Positions 8,215-16,896 of a stretch of 23,000 bases of DNA are shown piece by piece. The position numbers and the translations under genes were made by a program. The DNA comes from Geobacillus genomosp. 3 (lineage in GTDB: Bacteria; Bacillota; Bacilli; Bacillales; Anoxybacillaceae). Position 1 is the first letter of the stretch, and every line of letters begins with the position of its first letter. The DNA is taken from assembly GCF_000445995.2 (NCBI RefSeq), contig NC_022080.4, positions 225,001 through 248,000 on the forward strand, in the 5' to 3' direction. The notes beneath the pieces are model-generated. The model was not told the origin of the DNA and did no database searches. It saw only the letters and a list, made by a program, of their open reading frames with translations.

Positions 8215-8393
8215 CATCGTCTTGGTGTGAAGAACAGGCGAAGGGCAGTGCTGAAATCAAAAGCGGCCAACGCTGCCAACGCGATCGTCGTGACATTCCA
8301 AATGGTTTCATGGACGCTTTCAATCGCCAAATACGTAAACAGGAAGCCCAAGATGAAATACGGGAGCGAAAACAGCCGCGGGTGGCGCGTCAT
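8214..8393 (-). CDS. ydiK: YdiK-like small membrane protein (DUF4305 type)
   Basis: A 59-residue protein with two hydrophobic helices (about residues 8-24 and 34-52) joined by ESVHETIWN, ending in a basic tail. It resembles B. subtilis YdiK in size, sequence feel and genomic place between tatC and ydiL. The function is unknown. ATG 8393 is preceded by GGAGG eight bases upstream and overlaps the ydiL stop by ATGA; an in-frame TTG at 8408 would lie on the wrong side of that ribosome binding site. It is translationally coupled to ydiL. Confidence 0.8.
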   Translation of the reverse strand: MTRHPRLFSLPYFILGFLFTYLAIESVHETIWNVTTIALAALAAFDFSTALRLFFTPRR

Positions 8394-9124
8394 AGCCAAA
8401 ACCTCCAAACAGCCAACGGCAGTTCCGCCTGACGCATCATGTTTTCCAATTCATCAGCCAACAAAATTTGAACGACAACGACAAACGTATTCATCGCTAC
8501 GTGGGCGAACATTGGCACGAAAATGCGCCCGGTTTTGGCGTATAAAAAGGCGAATACCATCCCCATGGACGTGTACAAAAGCAAATGTTCCGGCTCCATG
8601 TGCACGATGGCGAACAGAAGAGAGCTGACCAGTGCCGCAAACCAAAAGTTGTACTTTTCATAAAGCGAGCCAAAAATGATTTTGCGGAAAATGAGCTCCT
8701 CTAAAATCGGGCCGACGATCGACGTGACGACGACGAGCAATGGCGTCAGGCGGATGATGTCAATGATGTGCTGTGTGTTTTCCGAGCCTGGCTCGATGCC
8801 CAATAGACGCCATTCGATATTGGCAGCAATGCTTTGCGATGCGAGCGCCAAAAAGACGCCCGAGATCGCCCACATCCATGACGAAGCAAGCGACAGACGC
8901 CGCATCGCCCGCTCATCGCGGTCGCCGCGGAGCAACCATAAAATGATGGCAAAAGCCAATAAAAAGCTGATGACCGCCCAATACCCGGAGGCGATTTTCG
9001 CTGCTTCAAGGCGTGTTTGTGCACCTTGACCAACGCCGAGGGCACGGAGGAGCGGCACGCCGACAAAGGCAGACAGCTGCATGGCGATATATGTGATAAT
9101 GACATACCAGTAGTGGCGTTTCAA
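8390..9124 (-). CDS. ydiL: CPBP-family intramembrane protease (YdiL)
   Basis: A 244-residue membrane protein of the CPBP (Abi/CAAX) metalloprotease superfamily. The expected active-site residues are all visible: Glu142-Glu143 and Arg147 in EELIFR, His175 in AIVHM, and His208 with Asn212 in FAHVAMN. About six to eight membrane helices can be drawn. Members cleave prenylated or other membrane substrates, or act in bacteriocin immunity; the substrate here is unknown. The start is a TTG at 9124 with AAAGGGG nine bases upstream, and an in-frame stop just before it rules out a longer form. It leads a two-gene unit with ydiK. Confidence 0.87.
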   Translation of the reverse strand: MKRHYWYVIITYIAMQLSAFVGVPLLRALGVGQGAQTRLEAAKIASGYWAVISFLLAFAIILWLLRGDRDERAMRRLSLASSWMWAISGVFLALASQSIAANIEWRLLGIEPGSENTQHIIDIIRLTPLLVVVTSIVGPILEELIFRKIIFGSLYEKYNFWFAALVSSLLFAIVHMEPEHLLLYTSMGMVFAFLYAKTGRIFVPMFAHVAMNTFVVVVQILLADELENMMRQAELPLAVWRFWL

Positions 9125-9157
9125 ATCACTTTACCCCTTTATTTCAAATATATCCGT

Positions 9158-9186
9158 ATTGTAGCACATGTTCCGCGAAATGATAA
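9158..9186 (-). promoter_or_regulatory. Likely sigma-A promoter of ydiL-ydiK
   Basis: On the minus strand, TTATCA (9186-9181) and TACAAT (9163-9158) are 17 bases apart. The start would be near 9151, about 27 bases before the ydiL start codon. Confidence 0.6.
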
Positions 9187-9376
9187 GAAAAGCGCGCCTA
9201 TCAGAGGCGGATCGTGATGGCAAAAAAATGAGCAGACGCTGTTTATCGGTTTCGGAAATGTGCAATAATGAAAACGGGTTCGAGCGGACAGGCGCATGGG
9301 CTGAGGGGGCGGTTCAGCTCATTTTCTCCTTTCCTCTCGTATAAAAGAAAAACAGTTATTTTTTTGTATTTCCTAC
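9187..9376. other. Spacer between divergent ydiL and groES promoters
   Basis: No gene is supported here. A 7-bp hairpin (GGGCTGA 9298-9304 with TCAGCTC 9314-9320) is followed by ATTTTCT and looks terminator-like, but no plus-strand gene upstream needs it. A 38-codon frame from the ATG at 9228 lacks a ribosome binding site. Confidence 0.4.
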
Positions 9377-9405
9377 TTGCAAAACGGAGAAGAGTTCATT
9401 AATAT
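9377..9405 (+). promoter_or_regulatory. Sigma-A promoter of groESL
   Basis: TTGCAA at 9377-9382 and TAATAT at 9400-9405 are 17 bases apart; transcription would start at about 9412, directly before the CIRCE element. Overlapping TATTAT at 9403-9408 is an alternative -10. Confidence 0.7.
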
Positions 9406-9415
9406 TATAAGTGTG

Positions 9416-9442
9416 TTAGCACTCGATTGTGATGAGTGCTAA
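9416..9442 (+). promoter_or_regulatory. CIRCE operator (HrcA binding site)
   Basis: TTAGCACTC at 9416-9424 and GAGTGCTAA at 9434-9442 form a perfect 9-9-9 inverted repeat identical to the CIRCE consensus. HrcA represses groESL here until heat stress; a free GroEL pool feeds back on HrcA in Bacillus. Confidence 0.97.
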
Positions 9443-9481
9443 TAAGAACGGTGAAAACTATCGTTAAGGAGGTTGTTTCCC

Positions 9482-9766
9482 GTGTTGAAGCCATTAGGCG
9501 ATCGTATTGTCATTGAAATCGTGGAAACCGAAGAAAAAACGGCCAGCGGCATCGTGCTGCCGGATACGGCGAAAGAAAAGCCGCAAGAAGGCCGCGTCGT
9601 TGCTGTCGGCACAGGCCGCGTGCTCGATAACGGCCAACGTGTCGCGCCGGAAGTCGAAGTCGGCGACCGGATCATTTTCTCGAAATATGCCGGCACGGAA
9701 GTGAAATACGACGGCAAAGAATACTTAATTTTGCGTGAAAGCGATATTTTAGCCGTCATCGGCTAA
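9482..9766 (+). CDS. groES: GroES, co-chaperonin
   Basis: A 94-residue 10-kDa chaperonin that caps GroEL as a heptamer. It begins [12 protein letters not shown], has the mobile loop [18 protein letters not shown] (17-34) and ends [14 protein letters not shown]. The start is GTG 9482 because AAGGAGG at 9466-9472 stands nine bases upstream and the length then equals the family's 94 residues; TTG 9485 is a less likely alternative and TTG 9473 directly follows the ribosome binding site. It is the first gene of the CIRCE-controlled operon. Confidence 0.97.
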   Translation: MLKPLGDRIVIEIVETEEKTASGIVLPDTAKEKPQEGRVVAVGTGRVLDNGQRVAPEVEVGDRIIFSKYAGTEVKYDGKEYLILRESDILAVIG

Positions 9767-9882
9767 TATATGCGTTTACCACATAAACATTCTGAAAAAC
9801 ATACGAAATACGCAACTTTATTCATGACACGAATACTTAACTTTTTTACGGCATGCAGTGCGACTAATTCATAAGGAGGTAA

Positions 9883-11508
<1,626 letters not shown>

Positions 11509-11528
11509 TCTTACCGCAAAAAACCTTG

Positions 11529-11560
11529 GAACACTGGGGGTTTCCCCGGTGTTCTTTTTC
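11529..11560 (+). terminator. groESL terminator
   Basis: GAACACTGGGG at 11529-11539 pairs with CCCCGGTGTTC at 11544-11554 (one G-U), followed by TTTTTCTTTT. It starts 20 bases after the groEL stop. Confidence 0.92.
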
Positions 11561-11724
11561 TTTTGGCCGCATTTTGACCACGAAAATCATCCATGTTGGA
11601 TCAAAACTCCTATTGCTTGGATGTGATTCATATTTTTCTTTCGTGAAAGAGCCATTTATCTACAGTTTGAGGGGAATATATAGGCCGTTGCTCGTCACGG
11701 ATTTTAAGGGAGGAGAGGAGAAAG

Positions 11725-11826
11725 ATGAACAACGAAAAAGAAGGCGGAGCGAACCGCCTTTTTGGCCATGTGATCGGTGAAAATCAATCGCGTTTTTTCT
11801 TGTCACTGAAGCGTTCGCCCGGGTAG
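11725..11826 (+). CDS. Possible 33-residue peptide, doubtful
   Basis: A frame from ATG 11725 to TAG 11824 encodes a short peptide starting MNNEKEGGANRLFGHV. The only support is a very purine-rich upstream stretch (GGGAGGAGAGGAGAAAG, 11708-11724) that would make a strong ribosome binding site. Against it, a terminator hairpin lies inside the frame (11741-11760), no promoter is visible, and I recognise no family. It could be the remnant of a lost gene or chance. Confidence 0.18.
   Translation: MNNEKEGGANRLFGHVIGENQSRFFLSLKRSPG
11741..11763. terminator. Bidirectional terminator behind khtU
   Basis: AAGGCGG at 11741-11747 pairs with CCGCCTT at 11754-11760. On the minus strand the stem is followed by CTTTTTCG, and on the plus strand by TTTTT. 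It most likely ends the khtT-khtU transcript, about 75 bases beyond the khtU stop. Confidence 0.65.
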
Positions 11827-11834
11827 GAGAGCGT

Positions 11835-13073
11835 TCAGTTTTTTTCTGCAACTTTTAGCTTTTCTTTCTTTTCATTTTTGGCTTTTTCGTCCCATTTGAA
11901 TACTTTGTTCAGCCATTTATAAACACTTTTGCTCTCTCTTGCGAAGAGCGGTCCTAATATAGCAAGCATAAGAACGTAAAGGGCTGTAAACGGGGTTAGT
12001 ATAGGGTTTAACCCTGCTGTAATCCCCAGGTTCGCCACAATAATGGAAAACTCGCCGCGCGCCGTAATCGTTAACCCGATGTTTGTGGAGGCTTTGTGGG
12101 ATAAACCTGCTCTTCTCCCGGCTATCATGCCGGCCACCATATTGGCGATTAAGGTCACGACGACAGCCCCTAAGGAGAGCCAAAACGCATCAATTAAAGT
12201 GGAAGGGTCAATACTCAATCCGAAGCTAAAGAAAAAGACGGCTCCAAAAAAGTCTCGGAACGGAATCACTAAATGTTCAATGCGATCGCGATGTTCCGTT
12301 TCTGAAAAGACAAGCCCGAGCAATAAGGCGCCAATAGCCTCGGCAACGTGAATGGTTTCGGAAAAACCGGCAATAAAAAACAGAATGGCGAATATGACGA
12401 TGATAAATATTTCATCGGATTTAATGTTTAGCCATTTATTGAGCAAAGGTGCTCCTTTTCGGGCGACGACAAAAAACAGCAACATGTAGCCGACGGACGT
12501 TAACACAGACAAGCTGATTCCCAAAAATGAGGTGGAACCGGAAAGCAAAAAGCCTGAGATTGTCGTTAAAAATAGTGCTAAAAAAATGTCGTCAAAAAGG
12601 ATCATTCCTAAAATAAGCTCTGTTTCCGGATTGGCGGTTCGTTTTAAATCGACGAGAACTTTTGCTACAATCGCGCTCGACGATACACTAAGAAGTCCGG
12701 CAATAATAAGCGTTTCTGACCAAGGCATTCCGACGATCCGGCCGTAAAGCAGCCCTAAAACGAAGTTTAACGCGACATAAAAGCTTCCGCCGATCACAAT
12801 GTTTTTTCCGGACTTAATCAACTTGCCTACAGAAAACTCGAGACCTAAATAAAAGAGTAAAAATAGCACCCCGATTCTTCCTAAAAATTGGATGATTTCA
12901 TTGCTTTCGATAAAGGTTAAGTCAATGATCCCAATCGTGGGGGCATGAGGACCTACTATCATACCGATGATAATGAGAAAGGGGATAATCGAGAAATTCA
13001 ACCTGTTAGCGATCATGGCTCCGATAGCAATTAAAACGAGCGCAGTTCCCACTTCCAATACTAAGTGATCCAT
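11835..13073 (-). CDS. khtU: KhtU-like K+/H+ antiporter (CPA2 family)
   Basis: A 412-residue integral membrane protein of the monovalent cation:proton antiporter-2 family, with 11-13 hydrophobic helices and a basic C-terminal tail (KWDEKAKNEKKEKLK). It begins LEVGTALVLIAIGAMIANRL, and FLLFYLGLEFSVGKL (about residues 70-85) is typical of the family. In B. subtilis the homologue exports K+ (and NH4+) in exchange for protons and is gated by KhtT. Its ribosome binding site AAGGAG overlaps the khtT stop region, with a nine-base gap between the genes. The DNA is AT-richer than its neighbours. There is no C-terminal Rossmann domain, consistent with a separate regulatory subunit. Confidence 0.88.
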   Translation of the reverse strand: MDHLVLEVGTALVLIAIGAMIANRLNFSIIPFLIIIGMIVGPHAPTIGIIDLTFIESNEIIQFLGRIGVLFLLFYLGLEFSVGKLIKSGKNIVIGGSFYVALNFVLGLLYGRIVGMPWSETLIIAGLLSVSSSAIVAKVLVDLKRTANPETELILGMILFDDIFLALFLTTISGFLLSGSTSFLGISLSVLTSVGYMLLFFVVARKGAPLLNKWLNIKSDEIFIIVIFAILFFIAGFSETIHVAEAIGALLLGLVFSETEHRDRIEHLVIPFRDFFGAVFFFSFGLSIDPSTLIDAFWLSLGAVVVTLIANMVAGMIAGRRAGLSHKASTNIGLTITARGEFSIIVANLGITAGLNPILTPFTALYVLMLAILGPLFARESKSVYKWLNKVFKWDEKAKNEKKEKLKVAEKN

Positions 13074-13082
13074 TTATTTACA

Positions 13083-13577
13083 TCACTCCTTATTCGACAA
13101 CAATTTGCTGATAATTTCCTTAATCTGTTGCCTTTCTCCAGATATCACTAATGTATCTCCGGCTTCAATCACTGTATCTGGTCCAGGATTATGAGATTTT
13201 TGGGAGTGTTTCTTTTTAATGGCAATCACTGTAACACCAAATTGGCTTCTTATATCGAGATCACCGATTTTTTTATTGACAGCGGGGGCGTTTGGCTCCA
13301 CCTGAAACCATTCGATAATTAAATCATCAAAAGCAAATTCAACGCTCTCAAGCGCCTTTGGTTTGTAGGCCATTCCCCCGAGTATGCCGGCGATTTGCCG
13401 CGCCTCTTGGTCGCTTAATGTGACACTGCTGACCACTTCATCGTAATCGTCGGAATCAAAGTGATAAATTTCCCTTCTCCCATCATCATGGATCACGATG
13501 ACGAGTTTATCTTGGTTTCGAGTAATAATTTCGAATTTACAACCAATTCCCGGAAGTTCGCTTTCTCTAATATTCAT
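13083..13577 (-). CDS. khtT: KhtT-like regulatory subunit with RCK_C domain
   Basis: A 164-residue cytoplasmic protein. Residues 1-70 (LPGIGCKFEI...HDDGRREIYHF) match the N-terminal domain of B. subtilis KhtT, and 80-164 form a TrkA-C/RCK_C domain ending DTLVISGERQQIKEI. In B. subtilis KhtT gates KhtU in response to c-di-AMP and pH. I chose the second ATG (13577): AAGGAGG lies nine bases before it but only three before the ATG at 13583, and the B. subtilis protein also starts MNI. B. subtilis has a third gene, khtS, in front; none is present here. Confidence 0.9.
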   Translation of the reverse strand: MNIRESELPGIGCKFEIITRNQDKLVIVIHDDGRREIYHFDSDDYDEVVSSVTLSDQEARQIAGILGGMAYKPKALESVEFAFDDLIIEWFQVEPNAPAVNKKIGDLDIRSQFGVTVIAIKKKHSQKSHNPGPDTVIEAGDTLVISGERQQIKEIISKLLSNKE

Positions 13578-13615
13578 GACCATGCTCCTCCTTGTGAATG
13601 TTTGTTTATTAATAA

Positions 13616-13641
13616 AGGTGCCGGTTTAGGTGTAGGCACCT
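13616..13641 (-). other. Hairpin in the khtT leader region
   Basis: On the minus strand AGGTGCC (13641-13635) pairs with GGCACCT (13622-13616) around 12 bases, about 40 bases upstream of the khtT start. The following TTTATTAAT is weakly T-rich. It might be a leader element; I see no match to the c-di-AMP (ydaO) riboswitch. Confidence 0.4.
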
Positions 13642-13980
13642 GTATCGGACAAGTAGTTCTTGATTTGTATTGATCAGAGATGATTTACAATCATTTTTAA
13701 TTTGGTTTTTAAGCGGACGTGTGCGAGGACGATGAGTTAGTTTATGTATAGTCTACCCATATTGGTGCAAGTCATCCCCTTTTGTAAAAATAGAGTTAAA
13801 TTCCATAAAATATACTTAAAAAGAAAAACATCCAAGTAGAGGAAACTAAAATCACTATTTCCCTACTGAATTATTGGATATCGTATTTTGTTAAATATTG
13901 GTGCAAGATTTGTCTTGAAAATGCAAGTCCCCTTTTTGATGATGGGTCAAAAATTTTTTAATGGAATATTTTTTAGGTAA
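13642..13980. repeat. AT-rich gene-free spacer with short direct repeats
   Basis: No gene is supported between khtT and fumC (13578-14130). ATATTGGTGCAAG occurs twice (13759-13771 and 13895-13907). The related TGCAAGTC-(AT)-CCCCTTTT occurs at about 13766-13783 and 13922-13937. A 6-3-6 inverted repeat ATGATT-TAC-AATCAT stands at 13680-13694 and could be an operator. In the sampled row 13801-13860 only 14 of 60 bases are G or C. It may be insertion-sequence debris or regulatory DNA. Confidence 0.5.
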
Positions 13981-14004
13981 AAGGAATGATATTACTTTTC
14001 TGTT

Positions 14005-14033
14005 TTGTTGTTTTATTTATGATTTATTATAAC
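14005..14033 (+). promoter_or_regulatory. Likely sigma-A promoter of fumC
   Basis: TTGTTG at 14005-14010 and TATAAC at 14028-14033 are 17 bases apart within AT-rich DNA. The transcript would start near 14040, leaving a leader of about 90 bases. Confidence 0.45.
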
Positions 14034-14130
14034 AGTTAAAATATCTTTTTTCATCGATTTTGACTTGTTGAATGGGGCAAAACGGGAATAACAACATAAT
14101 GAAGGCGTTTACTCGAAGGAGGATCATCCG

Positions 14131-15501
14131 ATGAACGAACGAATTGAACGCGATTCGCTCGGTGAGGTGCGGGTGCCGGCCGATAAGTACTGGGGTGCGC
14201 AGACGGAGCGAAGCCGGCAAAACTTTCGCATCGGCACGGAAACAATGCCGTTGGAACTCATTTACGCCTACGCTGAGCTGAAAAAGGCGGCGGCCGTCGT
14301 CAACCATCGGGTTGGGAAATTGAGTGAAGCGAAGCAACAGGCGATTGTCGCCGCGTGCGAGGAAATTTTGGCGGGCCGATGGGATGACCATTTTCCGCTC
14401 GTCGTCTGGCAGACGGGAAGCGGGACGCAGACAAATATGAATGTCAACGAAGTGGTGGCGAGAAGAGCGAACGAGCTGCTCGCGGACGGTGAGGGGAGCA
14501 TCCATCCGAACGATGATGTGAATATGTCACAAAGTTCGAACGACACGTTTCCGACAGTGATGCATATCGCGATCTACACAAAAATTCAAACGCACCTTCT
14601 GCCAGCGCTTGACGGCTTGATCGAAACGTTTGCTGAGAAAGCACGCCAATATGAGAAGACGATCAAAATCGGGCGCACCCACTTGCAAGATGCCACACCG
14701 CTCACGTTTGGGCAGGAGATTTCCGGGTGGCGGACGATGCTTGGAAAAAGCAAAGCGATGATCATGGAGGCGAGTGAGAAGCTGCTTGATTTGGCGATCG
14801 GCGGTACGGCGGTCGGCACCGGGATCAATGCGCCGCCGGGATTTGGCGAGCAGGTAGCCGAGCAGCTAAAAGCGCAAACCGGTTATCCATTCCGCTCGGC
14901 GGCGAACAAGTTCCATGCGTTAACGAGCCATGATGAGATCGTGTACGTCCACGGGGCGTTGAAGGCGCTCGCCGCCGATTTGATGAAAATCGCCAATGAC
15001 ATCCGCTGGCTGGCAAGCGGACCGCGCTCGGGGCTTGGCGAAATCATCATTCCGGCGAATGAACCAGGAAGCTCGATCATGCCGGGCAAAGTGAATCCGA
15101 CGCAAAGCGAAGCGATGACGATGGTCGCCGTGCAGGTGTTCGGCAATGACGCCGCCATCGGTTTTGCGGCGAGCCAAGGCAACTTTCAATTGAATGTGTT
15201 TAAACCGGTCATCGCCTACAACGCCATCCAGTCGGTGCAACTGCTCGGCGATGCGATTCGTTCGTTTGATAAGCGGTGCGCCCAAGGGCTGAAAGTGAAC
15301 GAAGCGAAGATGAAGGAGTATGTGGAGCGTTCGCTCATGCTCGTGACGGCGTTAAGCCCGCATATCGGCTATGACCGGGCGGCGGAAATCGCCAAACTTG
15401 CCCACCGCGAAGGGTTGACGCTCAAGGAAGCGGCATTAAAAACCGGGTATGTTACCGTTGAGCAGTACGAGCAATGGGTAAGACCAGAAAAGATGATTTA
15501 G
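14131..15501 (+). CDS. fumC: FumC, class II fumarate hydratase
   Basis: A 456-residue iron-independent fumarase that interconverts fumarate and malate in the TCA cycle as a homotetramer. The fumarase/aspartase signature [11 protein letters not shown] is at residues 313-323; Gly319 (not Ala) favours fumarase over aspartase. Ser315 lies in this mobile loop, and His184 in GRTHLQDA is the other active-site residue. [12 protein letters not shown] (97-108) is also conserved. The start ATG has GAAGGAGGA upstream. It is a single-gene unit closed by a terminator shared with the next gene. Confidence 0.97.
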   Translation: MNERIERDSLGEVRVPADKYWGAQTERSRQNFRIGTETMPLELIYAYAELKKAAAVVNHRVGKLSEAKQQAIVAACEEILAGRWDDHFPLVVWQTGSGTQTNMNVNEVVARRANELLADGEGSIHPNDDVNMSQSSNDTFPTVMHIAIYTKIQTHLLPALDGLIETFAEKARQYEKTIKIGRTHLQDATPLTFGQEISGWRTMLGKSKAMIMEASEKLLDLAIGGTAVGTGINAPPGFGEQVAEQLKAQTGYPFRSAANKFHALTSHDEIVYVHGALKALAADLMKIANDIRWLASGPRSGLGEIIIPANEPGSSIMPGKVNPTQSEAMTMVAVQVFGNDAAIGFAASQGNFQLNVFKPVIAYNAIQSVQLLGDAIRSFDKRCAQGLKVNEAKMKEYVERSLMLVTALSPHIGYDRAAEIAKLAHREGLTLKEAALKTGYVTVEQYEQWVRPEKMI

Positions 15502-15505
15502 TCCA

Positions 15506-15544
15506 AAAACGCCCATCCCGTGAAAAACGGGATGAGCGTTTTTT
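15506..15544. terminator. Bidirectional terminator between fumC and the Nramp-like gene
   Basis: AAAACGC (15506-15512) pairs with GCGTTTT (15536-15542), and CATCCCGT (15514-15521) with ACGGGATG (15527-15534), with one mismatch between. T-runs follow on both strands. Confidence 0.9.
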
Positions 15545-16768
15545 CTAGGCAAACAGGCGGATTAGTTCATTGATGGACAATACGGCAAACAGTGCCAGGC
15601 AAAGAGCGAGCAGTGCGTTCGACAGCCAATGGTTGCGTCCTTCGTTCGGAAGCGCTTTTTTCGAATTAAGCAAGTAAAGAAGTGTGACAGCCAAAAACGG
15701 CATAAACAGCGCGCCGAGCGCTCCATAGACGATAATGAGTCCGACCGGTTTGCCGATGAAATGCAAGAGCATCGGCGGGAAGGTGAGCCAAAAGACGTAG
15801 AACCGGAACGCTTTTGTCCGGTTGAGCGATTCTGCGCCCACAGGTTTCTTTCGCACATTGCGGACAAAATCGGCAAACAAATACGAAACGCCGTTCCAAA
15901 CGCCGATGACCGACGTAAATGACGCCGACCAAAAGCCGAGCAAAAAGAGCCAACGGGCAGCCGGATTCAGTTCGTTGCCCATGATCGTGGCGAACGAGAC
16001 AAGTCCTTGCTCGCCGCTGATCGTCGTGTCAGTGCCGTACAGCAAGGCTGCCCCAAGCACAAGCAGCGATAAAGTAAAGATGGCGGTGACGATATAGGCA
16101 ATAGCGGAGTCATAGCGCATCGGCGACACATAGGAGCGGCCTTTCCATCCGTTTTCCTGCAGCCAGTAACCGTATGATGCCATCGTGATCGAACCGCCGA
16201 CACCGCCGATCAGTCCGAGAGCGTATAACAGCGAGCCTTTCGGCAAGTCGGGCACTGCCGTTTTCCAAAGATCGTCCAGTTGCGGCAAGACAAGAAGAGC
16301 TGAGCCGACAACGGTAATGAACATGAGTCCGACGAGCACGTTCATAACTCGCTCAAACAATTGAAAGCGGCCGGACCAAGTAATCGCAAAGCCGGCTACT
16401 CCGTGGATGACGGCCCACGCCCAAAGCGGGATGGACGGGATCATCGCTGACATCGCCAAGGCGCATGATGACGTGCCGGCCGCCCCATAGACAAATCCCC
16501 AAATGATGGCGTACACGCCAAAATAAATCGAGGCCCATTTCCCCATCGATTGCCAGCCCTCGAAAATGGTTTTGCCGCTGAGCAAATGCCAACGGCCGAC
16601 CCCTTCATTCAACACAAATTTGAACACTGCACCGACGATAATCGCCCACATAAAGACAAGGCCGTAGTTCGTTCCGGCGACAAGGGCGGCCACCAAGTCT
16701 CCAGCCCCGACCCCGGTCGCAGCGACAATCAGCCCCGGACCGATCATCGTCCATTTGGGTTTTCCCAT
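15545..16768 (-). CDS. Divergent Nramp-family metal-ion transporter
   Basis: A 407-residue membrane protein with about 11 helices. The start GPGLIVAATGVGAGDLVAAL and the general helix plan point to the Nramp (MntH/SLC11) superfamily. The hallmark helix-1 motif DPGN is replaced by GAGD (residues 22-25), and the helix-6 MPH motif reads MAS (196-198), by eye alignment. Classical manganese/iron coordination is therefore doubtful. Related proteins are annotated simply as divalent metal cation transporters; the substrate is unknown. ATG 16768 has GGGGAGGAG upstream. It is a single gene, divergent from yeaC, in a place where B. subtilis has the cation-efflux gene yeaB. Confidence 0.75.
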   Translation of the reverse strand: MGKPKWTMIGPGLIVAATGVGAGDLVAALVAGTNYGLVFMWAIIVGAVFKFVLNEGVGRWHLLSGKTIFEGWQSMGKWASIYFGVYAIIWGFVYGAAGTSSCALAMSAMIPSIPLWAWAVIHGVAGFAITWSGRFQLFERVMNVLVGLMFITVVGSALLVLPQLDDLWKTAVPDLPKGSLLYALGLIGGVGGSITMASYGYWLQENGWKGRSYVSPMRYDSAIAYIVTAIFTLSLLVLGAALLYGTDTTISGEQGLVSFATIMGNELNPAARWLFLLGFWSASFTSVIGVWNGVSYLFADFVRNVRKKPVGAESLNRTKAFRFYVFWLTFPPMLLHFIGKPVGLIIVYGALGALFMPFLAVTLLYLLNSKKALPNEGRNHWLSNALLALCLALFAVLSINELIRLFA

Positions 16769-16823
16769 TTTTCTCCTCCCCTTTGTTGCAAATTGATTCC
16801 AAAAGTTGCGTATATTCGATATT

Positions 16824-16853
16824 ATATTAATAGTATAAACGATATATTGTCTA
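16824..16853 (-). promoter_or_regulatory. Candidate promoter of the Nramp-like gene
   Basis: On the minus strand TAGACA (16853-16848) and TAATAT (16829-16824) are 18 bases apart. A perfect TATAAT also stands at 16826-16821 but without a good -35. The sequence is very AT-rich and nearly palindromic around TATTAATA. No MntR-type or Fur-type operator is evident. Confidence 0.35.
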
Positions 16854-16896
16854 CCTCTAAAAGATTCATTGATTACGATAAAAGGAGTTTGATGTC

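Noticed and set aside
11526..11780. 84-codon frame behind groEL
   Set aside because: It starts inside the groEL terminator stem, spans a second terminator and encodes no recognisable domain.
13616..13760. c-di-AMP (ydaO-type) riboswitch in the khtT leader
   Set aside because: It would suit a c-di-AMP-controlled antiporter, but the conserved ydaO sequence blocks are not visible; only a simple hairpin is seen.
16811..16850. MntR or Fur operator between the Nramp-like gene and yeaC
   Set aside because: The AT-rich near-palindrome around TATTAATA does not match either consensus and is adequately explained as promoter sequence.
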